A program made the translations under genes and the position numbers. Positions 43,564 through 53,136 of a stretch of 64,000 bases of DNA are shown here, in pieces; the stretch's first letter is position 1, and every line of letters starts with the position of its first letter. A model generated the notes under the pieces. It was given only the letters and a program-made list of their open reading frames with translations. It ran no database searches and had not been told where the DNA came from. This DNA is from Paenibacillus sp. J5C2022. GTDB taxonomy: Bacteria > Bacillota > Bacilli > Paenibacillales > Paenibacillaceae. Location of the stretch: the NCBI RefSeq assembly GCF_025567625.1, contig NZ_JAOQJC010000039.1:1-64000 (forward strand). Direction: 5' to 3'.

Positions 43564-46500
43564 TCACAGCAATTGTCTAATAGACTCTTTCGGTTCTACC
43601 CCCAACTCGGCTTGAAGCATCCCTTTAAGAGAATCATATTGTTTCATCGCTGAAACGCGATCGCCCGCAAGCATATATACGCGAATCAGCTTGGCATGAA
43701 TTTCCTCATTGAGCGGATTGAATGCCAGAATTTCGTTTAACTGGTTAACCGCAAAAGAGAATTCACGTTCCTGTACATAATGTTCAGAAATCTGAAGAAG
43801 AATCCGGAAATATTCGTTTTCCAGGCGGCTTCGCATCCCTTCCGCCCACGGAAAATCATTGCCTTGCAGATAACCATTCCGATATATTTTTCCCAATATT
43901 TCTTCATATTCCTTGATGTGTTCGATAGGGGCCGGAACGCCTTCGGATATCAATTGCAGAAATGCAATGTAATCGCAATTAAGCGTGTGCATTTCAATCC
44001 GATAATAGCCTTTGACATGCTGGACGATCCCTTCAAGCCCGAGCGTGCTCAGGTTTTTTCGCAGCGTGTAGACCGTGTTGTTTAATTGAACTCTCGCTCT
44101 GTCCGAATCCATATCTCCCCACAAGTTATTCAGAATCAGGTCCCGGTCTACCGGTTCTCCACGATGATGGACGAGATAAGCCATGAGCTCCTCCGTCTTG
44201 GAGGTGCGCCATTTGATGGCATTTCCGTCTCCTTGTCCCGAAGTGACTTGAAACCTGCCGAAGCAGCACACTTGCGCCCGGATCATTTTGGGGGGAATTG
44301 GTTGCGAATCTTGGAAAGCCTGAAGCAGGCTCTTTGCATAATCTTTTATTGAAAGATCTCGGTCCGCCTGCACATACTCAGACAGCAGTTCCGCCATCAC
44401 GGCGCCTTCATCGATGAAGCTGCGGATCAACCCTTCCGGCTGCGCTAAATGCAAAGCCGTTTCCAGTCGATTGAGCGCCTCCTTCTTCTGCCCCATTCGA
44501 TACAGGAGAAGCCCCTGCAAAATGATCATTTTAATGCGGTCGCGCAGACGATCCTCTTTCACCAACAACTGAATCAGCTTCTCCGAAAGCGACCATGCTT
44601 CTTCGGTTCGACCGCAGGCCGACAGTACATAGGATAAAGCCATATGTTCAGATACACTAACGAGCGATACCTCATCCGTAGAAGCCATACCGCAATATTC
44701 AAGCCACTTCACGCCAAATGCGATATCGTCTTGTCGTACGAATTGCCAAGCTTCCTCCGCCTCGATCTTTCGCATAAACAGCTCATAATCGGGAGAGTCG
44801 ATCGTGAGCTTAAGCTGCTCCATCAGCTCTTGTGCCCTTGCACGGTTCCCAAGTCCGAGTTGAATTCTCGCAGCGGTAATATGTACATGGAATAACATTC
44901 GCGGAATGAGCGGTTTATGGTTCGGCTTCATCATCCGGTTCAAGCAAGCTTCAGCTTCTTCTAACCGGTTCCAGTCATACAGCAGTTTACTGTAAGAAGC
45001 AAACATCGAGGCGATATACGGATGATCCGTACGAGGGCCGCAATGATCGATCATCCTGTGCAAATAGGCGGCTGCCTCATGATGGTCGTTAATGTAGAAC
45101 AAGTGATCCTCTAATTCTTCCGTCCCGAAATATTTATTTTGCCCGATCAAGTAAGTAAGGCTGTCTTCAGTCAAATAGTGTTCGGCCATTATCAGATAGT
45201 CGGCCGATCGCGTCAAATCCTTTTGAATAAAACAAGACATCGCGCTCAGCAAATAAAAATCGCCCATCATTTTGTTCCAGTTCTCTTCACTCATTTGATC
45301 CTTGAGCGCTTCATAACGCGTTCGGGCTTGTTCCACTTTCTCAGGGATGTACGCCCATCGCGTCCTGTCTACAAACATAAGGTTCAAATAAAACCATTCC
45401 AAATAAGGCCGATTGACAAGGTAGCTCTCCGGCACTTGCAGAATCAATTCGCCAAGTACAATGCTCTTCTTAAAAAGAAAGGCAAGGAGATGCTCCTCCA
45501 TGATTCGAACGACATCCTCGTATTGCCGCCCTGCCAAATAATGCTCCGCCGCTTCTTCCACGAAGCCATGGGACTCCAGCCAATTCGCAGCCTGAACATG
45601 TGCTTTCGTCCACTCACCCTCCGCTGTCCGGGAAAACAACTTCTGCAAAAAATCGGACAATAAATGATGATAGCGATACCAATTATGCTGATCGTCCAAG
45701 GGGATCGTAAACAGATTGCCCTGCTTTAACGTTTCAAAGAGGTTCTGACTGCTCTCCAAACCTGTTACGGCCCGGCACAGAGAATCATTCATGCGGCTCA
45801 AGATCGATGTGCGCAGCAAAAAAGCGCGCATCTCTTCCGATTGATGGTGAAAAACTTCCTCCAGCAAATACTCGGAAATATGATGCTGATGACCGCTGAA
45901 CGCGCGAATGGACTCCGCGATATTATCGCTGCGCGCAAGTGCAATCGCCGCGAGCTTGAGACCGCTGATCCAGCCTTCCGTCTGTTGGCACAGCTTCACG
46001 ACTTGTTCGCGGGTCAGGGACAACTCCGTCGTACCGCGGAAGTAGGCAACCCCCTCTTCGTGCGTAAAACGCAGATCCTGCATCGTAATTCGCTGCATAT
46101 CTCCCTTCGCCAGAAGCCTGGCGGTAGGAAAAGGCAGTTCCGTTCGGCTTGCCATATAAAGATGGATCGACGAAGGCAACCGCTCCAGCAAATAGCTTAA
46201 CGATTGATGGATCGCGGGATGCTCAATCAAGTGAACATCGTCGAGGATAATCGCTAGCTCGCATGTGAATAGATTCAGTTCGTTCAGCATGGCTTGGACG
46301 GCAGGCTCCGCGGACACCCTGGACGCGGAAGGACCGTTCTCGAGAAGCGGCCATACCGTTTGGCCATAATCAGGGATGATGTCCTGGATGGATGCGGTGA
46401 CACAGCTCCAGAACTGAACCCAATCGTTATCGTGTTGATCCAGTGACAACCACGCTGCACGAATGTTGTTTAGCCTAGTCCATTTGCTTAACGCTGTCGT

Positions 46501-46635
46501 CTTTCCATAGCCGGCGGGCGCGGAAAGCAGTGTCAGCTTGGTTCCCATCCCCTTGTGGAGCAAGCGCATCAAGGAGGAACGATCGACTAGATCGTTGCTC
46601 ACAGGGGGGATGGTTAGCTTTGTTTTTACAATCAT
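43564..46635 (-). CDS. MalT-like ATPase/TPR regulator with winged-helix BTAD output
   Basis: The 1023-residue STAND-type regulator has an N-terminal ATPase with Walker A SAPAGYGKTT (near residue 40) and Walker B LAIILDDVHLI. A long TPR-like helical sensor follows (about 330-770). Unlike MalT it ends not in a LuxR helix-turn-helix but in an OmpR-type winged helix (VCCFGRFQV..., RVQLNNTVYTLRKNL) plus a BTAD domain, as in SARP regulators. AGGAGGG precedes the ATG. It is divergent from the giant SLH gene. Two 17-bp direct repeats between them are a plausible binding site for a SARP-like output domain. Confidence 0.88.
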   Translation of the reverse strand: MIVKTKLTIPPVSNDLVDRSSLMRLLHKGMGTKLTLLSAPAGYGKTTALSKWTRLNNIRAAWLSLDQHDNDWVQFWSCVTASIQDIIPDYGQTVWPLLENGPSASRVSAEPAVQAMLNELNLFTCELAIILDDVHLIEHPAIHQSLSYLLERLPSSIHLYMASRTELPFPTARLLAKGDMQRITMQDLRFTHEEGVAYFRGTTELSLTREQVVKLCQQTEGWISGLKLAAIALARSDNIAESIRAFSGHQHHISEYLLEEVFHHQSEEMRAFLLRTSILSRMNDSLCRAVTGLESSQNLFETLKQGNLFTIPLDDQHNWYRYHHLLSDFLQKLFSRTAEGEWTKAHVQAANWLESHGFVEEAAEHYLAGRQYEDVVRIMEEHLLAFLFKKSIVLGELILQVPESYLVNRPYLEWFYLNLMFVDRTRWAYIPEKVEQARTRYEALKDQMSEENWNKMMGDFYLLSAMSCFIQKDLTRSADYLIMAEHYLTEDSLTYLIGQNKYFGTEELEDHLFYINDHHEAAAYLHRMIDHCGPRTDHPYIASMFASYSKLLYDWNRLEEAEACLNRMMKPNHKPLIPRMLFHVHITAARIQLGLGNRARAQELMEQLKLTIDSPDYELFMRKIEAEEAWQFVRQDDIAFGVKWLEYCGMASTDEVSLVSVSEHMALSYVLSACGRTEEAWSLSEKLIQLLVKEDRLRDRIKMIILQGLLLYRMGQKKEALNRLETALHLAQPEGLIRSFIDEGAVMAELLSEYVQADRDLSIKDYAKSLLQAFQDSQPIPPKMIRAQVCCFGRFQVTSGQGDGNAIKWRTSKTEELMAYLVHHRGEPVDRDLILNNLWGDMDSDRARVQLNNTVYTLRKNLSTLGLEGIVQHVKGYYRIEMHTLNCDYIAFLQLISEGVPAPIEHIKEYEEILGKIYRNGYLQGNDFPWAEGMRSRLENEYFRILLQISEHYVQEREFSFAVNQLNEILAFNPLNEEIHAKLIRVYMLAGDRVSAMKQYDSLKGMLQAELGVEPKESIRQLL

Positions 46636-46725
46636 TTGGCGACCCTCCTGATGATCAGTGGATTGATTTTCTTTTCTAATTTCGACAAAAGACGCTATAA
46701 TCCTACGTTATGCCCAAGGATTTGC

Positions 46726-46764
46726 CGATTCGTTGTGTATTCCTTGTCGATTCGTTGTGTATTC
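46726..46764. promoter_or_regulatory. Two 17-bp direct repeats with 22-bp period
   Basis: CGATTCGTTGTGTATTC occurs at 46726-46742 and again at 46748-46764, identical, two helical turns apart. A TTGACA at 46778-46783 follows, with only a weak GCATAG at -10 distance (17 bp), which suggests an activator-dependent promoter for the SLH gene at 46825. SARP-type winged helices bind direct repeats of this kind. Confidence 0.65.
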
Positions 46765-46824
46765 TCGAGTGATATAGTTGACATGTGGTTAAAATCGAAG
46801 GCATAGAAAGGCGAGTGAAAGAAA

Positions 46825-49800
46825 GTGATAGCCAAACGGTGGATTGTAAGAGTAACGTTATTGTGTCTTATCATAATGGCGGTAAGTATACCGCAATATG
46901 CATGGGCTGCTGCAATTAAAGTGGAGACCGTAGGCAGCGCAGGCTTCTCGGCAGACACCGCTTATGAGACGTCGATCGCAGTTGACGGCAGCGGAACCCC
47001 TTATGTTGTCTATCAAGATGGAGGGAACTCGTATAAAGCCACCGTGGTGAAATACGTAAATGGCAATTGGGAGACCGTAGGCCATGCAGGCTTCTCGGCA
47101 GGCCCGGTTTTTGGCGCGTCGATCGCGCTAGACAGCAGCGGAACTCCCTTTGTTGTATATTCGGATGGATTGAACTCGTCCAAAGCGACCGTCATGAAAT
47201 TCGAGAATAGCAGTTGGGTACCCGTAGGCAATGAGGGCTTCTCGGCAGGCAGTGTGGCGTCCACGTCAATCGCGATAGACAGCATCGGGACTCTGTATGT
47301 GGTATATCTGGATGGCGCGAACTCGAATAAAACGACCGTGATGACATTCCAGAATGACAGCTGGGCAGCCGTAGGCAGCGCAGGCTTCTCGGCAGACTGG
47401 GCTAATGATCCGTCAATCGCGCTAGACAACGGCGGAACTCCTTATGTTGCCTATCAGGATGGCGGAAACTCCTCTAAAGCGACCGTGATGAAATTCGAGA
47501 ATGGCAATTGGGCAACCGTAGGCGATGCAGGCTTCTCGGCAGACACAGCCGCATACACGTCGATCGCAATAGACGGCAGCGGAATTCCTTATGTGGTCTA
47601 TCAGGATGGAGGGAACACGTCTAAAGCGACGGTAATGAAATTCGTGAACGGCAATTGGGCGCCGGTAGGCGATGCAGGCTTCTCGGCAGGCGAAGCTGTT
47701 CATACGTCAATTGCGATAGACGGCACCGGCACCCCCTATGTGGCCTTTCAGGATATCGATAACTCGAATAAGGCAACCGTCATGATTTACGCGAATGACG
47801 GCTGGATGCCCTTAGGCAATACAGGCTTCTCGGCAGACGAAGCTATGGATCCGTCGATCGCAATAGACAGCAGCGGAATTCCCTATGTGGTCTATACGGA
47901 TGGCGAACAGTCGGATAAAGCGACCGTAGTAAGGTATGTCTTGGTACCGACGTACACCGTGACTTATGACGACAACGGCGCTACGAACGGAAGTGTGCCG
48001 ACAGACAGTAGAACCTATGCGCAAGGTGATACGGTTTCGGTATACGACAACGTAGGGAGCCTGACGAATACAGGCTTCACGTTCACAGGTTGGGATACGG
48101 TGACGGGCACGACATACGCCGCTGGCGATACGTTTACAATGGACAACGCCAACGTGACGTTGTACGCCAAGTGGACGATCAACAACTACACGGTCACCTT
48201 CGATAAAAACGGCGGCGATTCGGCGGCCACTCCGGCCGCAAAGACTGTAACCCACGGCGGCACTGTAGGGAGCCTGCCGACTCCGCCGGCTCGGGCGGGC
48301 TATACATTCAGCGGATGGAATACCCAGGCGGACGGCAACGGCACGACATTTGACGCCGCGACAGCGATAACGAACGACATGACGGTCTACGCCAAGTGGA
48401 CGATGACCAGCTACACGGTCACCTTCGACAAAAACGGCGGCGACTCGGCAGCCACTCCGGCCGCAAAAACTGTGGCCTACGGCGACACTGTAGGAAGCCT
48501 GCCGACTCCCCCGACACGAACGGGCTATGCGTTCAGCGGATGGAATACTCAGTCGGATGGCAACGGCACGACATTTAACGCCGCGACAGCAGTAACGAGC
48601 GACATCACGCTTTACGCCAAGTGGATATCGCTATGGCAACCCTTAGGCAACACAGGCTTTACGGCAGGCAGTGCTAATTATACGTCGATCGCGATAGACG
48701 GCAACGGCACCCCCTATGTTGTCTATCAAGATGGCGGGAACTCGAATAAAGCGACCGTGATGAAATTCGTGAATGGCAGTTGGGCGACGGTAGGCAGTGC
48801 AGGCTTCTCGGCAGGCAAGGCTGAGTATACGTCGATCGCGATTGACAGCAATGGAACTCCTTATGTGGCCTATCAGGATGGCGGAAGCTCGTCTAAAGCG
48901 ACCGTGATGAAATTCGCGAGTGGCAATTGGGAGCCGGTAGGCAGCGCAGGCTTCTCGGCAGGCAAGGCTGAGTATACGTCGATCGCGATAGACAGCAGCG
49001 GAACTCCTTATGTTGCCTATCAGGATGGCGGAAATTCGGGTAAAGCGACCGTGATGAAATTCGCGAATGGCAGTTGGGCGACGGTAGGCAATGCGGGCTT
49101 CTCAGCACACTGGGCTTGGTACACGTCGATCGCGATAGACAGCAACGGAACTCCTTATGTTGTCTATCGGGATTTCGATAGCTCATATAAAGCGACCGTG
49201 ATGAAATTCGTGAATGGCAGTTGGGCGACGGTAGGCGGTGAAGGCTTCTCGGCAGAAGATGCTTGGTACACGTCAATCGCAATAGACAGCAGCGGAACTC
49301 CTTATGTTGTATATTGGGAGATTTCGGACTCGTATAAAGCGACCGTGATGAAATTCGCGAATAACAATTGGACGATGGTAGGCGGTGCAGGCTTCTCGGC
49401 AGGCTCGGCTTCTTATACGTCTATCGCGATAGACAGCTACGGAACTCCTTATGTTGTATATCGAGATGGCGGAAACGGGGATAAAGCGACCTTAATGAAG
49501 TACGCGAATGGCAGTTGGGCAACGGTAGGCTTCTCGGCAGGCTCGGCTTCTTATACGTCTATCGCGATAGACGGCAGCGGAACTCCTTATGTTGTCTATC
49601 AAGATGGCAGTAACTTGAATAAAGCGACCGTGATGAAATACGGATTGATGACTCAAGTATCCAGCGATCCTGTATCGATTGCCATCCCTGCGGGGGTAAC
49701 GGGTGCCAAGATTGCGGTCACGACAACGACGGCAGGCTCGAACAAAGAAGCGACGCTGCCGCTTGTGGAAGTGCAAGCAGCTACCTCGTCAGGCAATGTG

Positions 49801-51180
49801 AGCGTAACGATTCCGGCAGGCGCAAAAGTTACGGCTAATTCTAATTGGGACGGAACGATCAAGCTTCCGCAGGTGCTGAGCAACGACAGCGTATCGGTCA
49901 ATAACGGCAACGTGGACGCCGTCATCGAGGTCGGATCGTCGGACGTATCGTTAACGTTCGACAAGGCCGTACGCTTGCTCATCCCGAATAAAGGGGGCAA
50001 GAAGGCCTGCTTCAAACGAACAGGCGACACAACCTGTACGCCGATTACACGCACGATTTCCACGGACACTCAGGCTGCGGCTGACAGTGAAATTGCAGCC
50101 GGAGGAGAAGCGGCAATCACCGTTGGCAGCGATCTTGTTATTTGGACCAAGCACTTCACCAAGTTTGCCGCCTATACGCCGGTTAGTCCGCCAACTGTAA
50201 GCGGCGGGGGAGGCAGTGCTCCGTCCAACAGTTTTACGATCAAAGCTTTCTCTAGTGCCGAGTTCACTCTGAATGGCGTTACCCTTACCCTTCCGGAAGG
50301 AGCTTCGGACAAAACCATTCAAGTCACGGTGGATAAAGTGGCTAATATCGCTCATCTGCCGCAAGACGCCTCGCTCCAATTGCTTGGGGACGTTTACGAA
50401 GTAAAGAAAAACAGCGATGGCGACTTTATAAAGCCTGTGACGATTACGCTGCCTTTTGACAGCTCCAAGGTCGATCTCAATGCGAATGAGGTCGCTGTCT
50501 ACTGGCTGAACGAACAAACGAACCAATGGGTGAAGCTGGACAATGCGAAGGCGGATGAAGCAAGCGGTACGGTATCCGGCACGATCATGCATTTTACGAA
50601 GTTCGCCGTGCTCCGTTCGGAGCTTAAGCAGACGCCTTCGCCGTCCGAAAATGAATCGAACTTGACCGATATCAAGGGACACTGGGCGGAAGCCGATATT
50701 CGGGAATTGATTGAATTGGGAGCCATCAGCGGTTATCCGAATCAGACTTTTAAACCGAATAGCCCGATTACAAGAGCCCAATTCGTCTCCATTTTGGTAA
50801 AGGCGCTCAAGCTGACAGCACCAAGCAGCCGCAGCTTTGACGATACAACTGGTCATTGGGCTAAGGATGCGATCGGTACAGCCGCAGCTTTGAGGATTAT
50901 TTCCGGATTTGAAGATCATACCTTCCGTCCGAACGACATGATCACTCGTGAGCAAATGGCCGTAATCGTCGTCCGGGCACTGAAGCTGCCGGCATCAAGT
51001 ACGTCTATCAGCTTTACGGACAATTCGTCGGTGTCCAGTTGGGCCATGGAAGCAGTAGCAACCGCAGCCGAGAAGGAGCTAATGAACGGCTATACAGACG
51101 GCACATTTAAGGCAAAGATTAATACCACTCGCGCGGAGGCTGCTACAGTTATTCTTAAAGCAATCAATCTTGAGCAATAA
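46825..51180 (+). CDS. Giant SLH surface protein with two seven-repeat propeller blocks
   Basis: The 1451-residue protein starts at GTG with AAAGGCGAG upstream and has a signal peptide (RWIVRVTLLCLIIMAVS). It has seven copies of a roughly 49-residue unit (GFSA...TSIAIDSSGTPYVVYQDGGNS.KATVMKF...W), then three InlB-type Listeria-Bacteroides repeats (YTVTFDKNGG...LYAKW), then seven more copies. Ig/ZU5-like segments follow, and three SLH repeats close the protein (from about residue 1275). The count of seven suggests two seven-bladed beta-propellers. It should be anchored to the wall polymer; ligand unknown. An intrinsic terminator follows at 51211-51239. Confidence 0.9.
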   Translation: MIAKRWIVRVTLLCLIIMAVSIPQYAWAAAIKVETVGSAGFSADTAYETSIAVDGSGTPYVVYQDGGNSYKATVVKYVNGNWETVGHAGFSAGPVFGASIALDSSGTPFVVYSDGLNSSKATVMKFENSSWVPVGNEGFSAGSVASTSIAIDSIGTLYVVYLDGANSNKTTVMTFQNDSWAAVGSAGFSADWANDPSIALDNGGTPYVAYQDGGNSSKATVMKFENGNWATVGDAGFSADTAAYTSIAIDGSGIPYVVYQDGGNTSKATVMKFVNGNWAPVGDAGFSAGEAVHTSIAIDGTGTPYVAFQDIDNSNKATVMIYANDGWMPLGNTGFSADEAMDPSIAIDSSGIPYVVYTDGEQSDKATVVRYVLVPTYTVTYDDNGATNGSVPTDSRTYAQGDTVSVYDNVGSLTNTGFTFTGWDTVTGTTYAAGDTFTMDNANVTLYAKWTINNYTVTFDKNGGDSAATPAAKTVTHGGTVGSLPTPPARAGYTFSGWNTQADGNGTTFDAATAITNDMTVYAKWTMTSYTVTFDKNGGDSAATPAAKTVAYGDTVGSLPTPPTRTGYAFSGWNTQSDGNGTTFNAATAVTSDITLYAKWISLWQPLGNTGFTAGSANYTSIAIDGNGTPYVVYQDGGNSNKATVMKFVNGSWATVGSAGFSAGKAEYTSIAIDSNGTPYVAYQDGGSSSKATVMKFASGNWEPVGSAGFSAGKAEYTSIAIDSSGTPYVAYQDGGNSGKATVMKFANGSWATVGNAGFSAHWAWYTSIAIDSNGTPYVVYRDFDSSYKATVMKFVNGSWATVGGEGFSAEDAWYTSIAIDSSGTPYVVYWEISDSYKATVMKFANNNWTMVGGAGFSAGSASYTSIAIDSYGTPYVVYRDGGNGDKATLMKYANGSWATVGFSAGSASYTSIAIDGSGTPYVVYQDGSNLNKATVMKYGLMTQVSSDPVSIAIPAGVTGAKIAVTTTTAGSNKEATLPLVEVQAATSSGNVSVTIPAGAKVTANSNWDGTIKLPQVLSNDSVSVNNGNVDAVIEVGSSDVSLTFDKAVRLLIPNKGGKKACFKRTGDTTCTPITRTISTDTQAAADSEIAAGGEAAITVGSDLVIWTKHFTKFAAYTPVSPPTVSGGGGSAPSNSFTIKAFSSAEFTLNGVTLTLPEGASDKTIQVTVDKVANIAHLPQDASLQLLGDVYEVKKNSDGDFIKPVTITLPFDSSKVDLNANEVAVYWLNEQTNQWVKLDNAKADEASGTVSGTIMHFTKFAVLRSELKQTPSPSENESNLTDIKGHWAEADIRELIELGAISGYPNQTFKPNSPITRAQFVSILVKALKLTAPSSRSFDDTTGHWAKDAIGTAAALRIISGFEDHTFRPNDMITREQMAVIVVRALKLPASSTSISFTDNSSVSSWAMEAVATAAEKELMNGYTDGTFKAKINTTRAEAATVILKAINLEQ
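46915..47946 (+). repeat. Seven propeller repeats, block 1
   Basis: Seven tandem units of about 147 bp, each containing GGCTTCTCGGCAG and a TATGT(T/G)(G/T)-(T/C)CTAT-type stretch. They encode the propeller blades of the SLH protein. Confidence 0.8.
48632..49644 (+). repeat. Seven propeller repeats, block 2
   Basis: Seven more tandem units, more alike to one another than block 1. The last unit lacks a few residues after WATVG, so the array may have grown or contracted recently. Confidence 0.8.
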
Positions 51181-51210
51181 GAGGATTGGATAGAAGGATG
51201 GGACAGGGAA

Positions 51211-51239
51211 GACCCGCAGAGCATGATGCTCTACGGGTC
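51211..51239. terminator. Terminator between convergent SLH genes
   Basis: GACCCG and AGAGCA pair with TGCTCT and CGGGTC around a 3-base loop, with TTTGTGT after the stem. It can serve the plus-strand gene ending at 51180. Confidence 0.8.
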
Positions 51240-51288
51240 TTTGTGTACAACTTCACCCCTTGGGACATTCTTCCGCAGCCCCAACTCT

Positions 51289-53136
51289 CTAGTCGATAAA
51301 TTCCGTATATTGCAGAAAACGCTTCAGCATCGCCGTCGCCTGCGCGCGGGTTGCATGTTCGGAAGGCATAATTGTGCCGCCGGGCGTGCCCGTGATAATA
51401 CCCGCAGCCACAGCTTGAGCAACTGCATCCGCGGCCCAGGCGGAGATCGACGTTCGGTCAGTGAACGATCCCAGCACTCCCATGTCTGCTGCCGCCTCCT
51501 TGCCTGCGAACGATAGTGCTCTGGCAACCATTACGGCCATCTGTTCGCGAGTGATCCGCTCGTTCGGATCGAATCGGTCCGGCGATAGGCCGCTCGCCAG
51601 TCCTGCATTCACCGCTGCCTCGACGGCAGGCCTGTACCACGCATTCGCCGCCACATCCGCGAAGCCGGAAGGTTGTCCGTCAGGATTCGGCGAAAGGCCG
51701 AGCGCTCGGACGAGCAAGGCCGTAAATTCCGCCCGCGTGATGTCCGCGTCCGGCGCGAAGCCGCTGTCCGTGACGCCATTGACGATCAGCTTGGACGCCA
51801 GCAGCTCAACGTCCTCCCGCGCCCAATGCCCGCTCAGATCGTCGAACGTCTTGCCCGTTGATTCCAGTACAGCATACATGCTGTTGTGCGGTACATTCAT
51901 AATGACTTCCTGTGTACCATCCGGGCGGGTACCTGAATGCGAAGGAACGAACGTAAACGTCATCGTCTCCTGATCATACAGTATGCCCGTCAGGTTGCGA
52001 TTCTCGGCGCCTTTCTCCGTCGTGATCGCCCGCGCCATATAGGTCCCGCCGAAATCGCGGATCTCCTCCGTCTGACCGTTCGCCTCTACCGTCACCTTGA
52101 AATCGATGACCGCACTTGCCAGGTCAAAGCCTTCCATAACGGCGAGCCGCTGGACCTGCGTCTCCGTGGCTTCGTCCGCGCGCTCCAGGATGATGTTCAC
52201 CTTGAGGTCTGTCAGTTCAACGCCGAGCTGTTCCGCCAATCCAACCAGATCAAGCACACGGATGACGAGCTGGTAGCTGGCCCCGTTCAGCTTCACCTCG
52301 ATAATCGCATTCGGGACAGCTCCTGCGGCGATTGAAGTGGCAGGAAGCTCTACCAGAACGATCGGCTCGGAATCGTCCACTTTGATCGTGAGGACCGGTT
52401 GCTTGGCATCCTTCAATGAATTCAACGCTTCATCCAGTGTCTCTTCATCAAGCGAGACTTGCTCGACGATAGCACCGTCCGGACGGGTTACTCTCTTAAT
52501 CGCCACTGCTTCAATTTCAGTCGAGTCAACCTGCAAGCTCGCTTTCCCCATCGGTTCCGATGGTTCGCCGCTTGATCCTCCAGAAGTTCCGGCGTTGCTC
52601 GCTGCGCGCGCAACAGCGACAGAGTAGGTCTTCCGCGCCCCGTTCAGCGCCGTAACTTCAATCGCAATTGTATTGCCACCCACATCCAAGACCAACGCTT
52701 CACTCGCTTGTCCGCTCGTCACCGTTGATGGCGTCCCGCCGTTGACGCTTACGGTGATGATGTCCGTCGCGTCGAGGGCAACCGGCGTTATGGCGATGCT
52801 GCTCACATTGTTCGCCACGCTTGCCTTATAATCCATCGTGGATGCGTCGAACACCGTGTCCAGCGTTCCCGCCGAGAGTGCAAGCCCGCTCAATTCCGTA
52901 GCAGATGCGTCCAGTCTGAACCGCTCCGATGCTGCGTCCACCGTATTGCCGACCGCATCCTGCGCCCGGATGTGCAAGTACCAGTCTCCATCCACTCCGC
53001 TTTGCGTTAGTACCGTTCCGCTTGTGAACGTCGCCCAGCCATCTGCCTCTGCGACCAAGCGAATGCCAGTGCGGTTGGATGCAAGCCGCTCTCCGTATCG
53101 CTCACCGTTACCAACGTCGATCCGCTTAGGCTCCAT
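51289..53136 (-). pseudogene. SLH-bearing 3' part of the frameshifted RCC1-type gene
   Basis: This frame carries the continuation EADGWATFTSGTVLTQSG... of the Ig-like region that the upstream frame abandons. A cadherin-like sandwich (LSGLALSAGTLDTVFDAST), a long charged region and three SLH repeats (FDDLSGHWAREDVELL, FADVAANAWYRPAVEA, FTDRTSISAWAADAV) follow. The residues before about 53055 are antisense-like noise overlapping the first frame, so it is not an independent gene. A one-base deletion near 53041-53056 would explain the split. If real, the repeat part is secreted without its wall anchor. Confidence 0.72.

Noticed and set aside
46726..46764. Possible CRISPR or satellite array (two identical 17-bp units)
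   Set aside because: Only two copies, spaced by 5 bp, in a divergent promoter region; a binding site is more likely.
46915..49644. Long tandem DNA repeats considered as a CRISPR or satellite
   Set aside because: The units are in frame, about 147 bp long and encode a conserved protein motif, so they are coding repeats.
49951..50955. A 334-codon minus-strand frame
   Set aside because: Antisense to the C-terminal part of the giant SLH protein, with no ribosome site.
53007..53136. Programmed ribosomal frameshift in the RCC1-type gene
   Set aside because: No slippery heptamer or adjacent strong stem-loop could be seen; a simple one-base deletion fits better, though it cannot be excluded.
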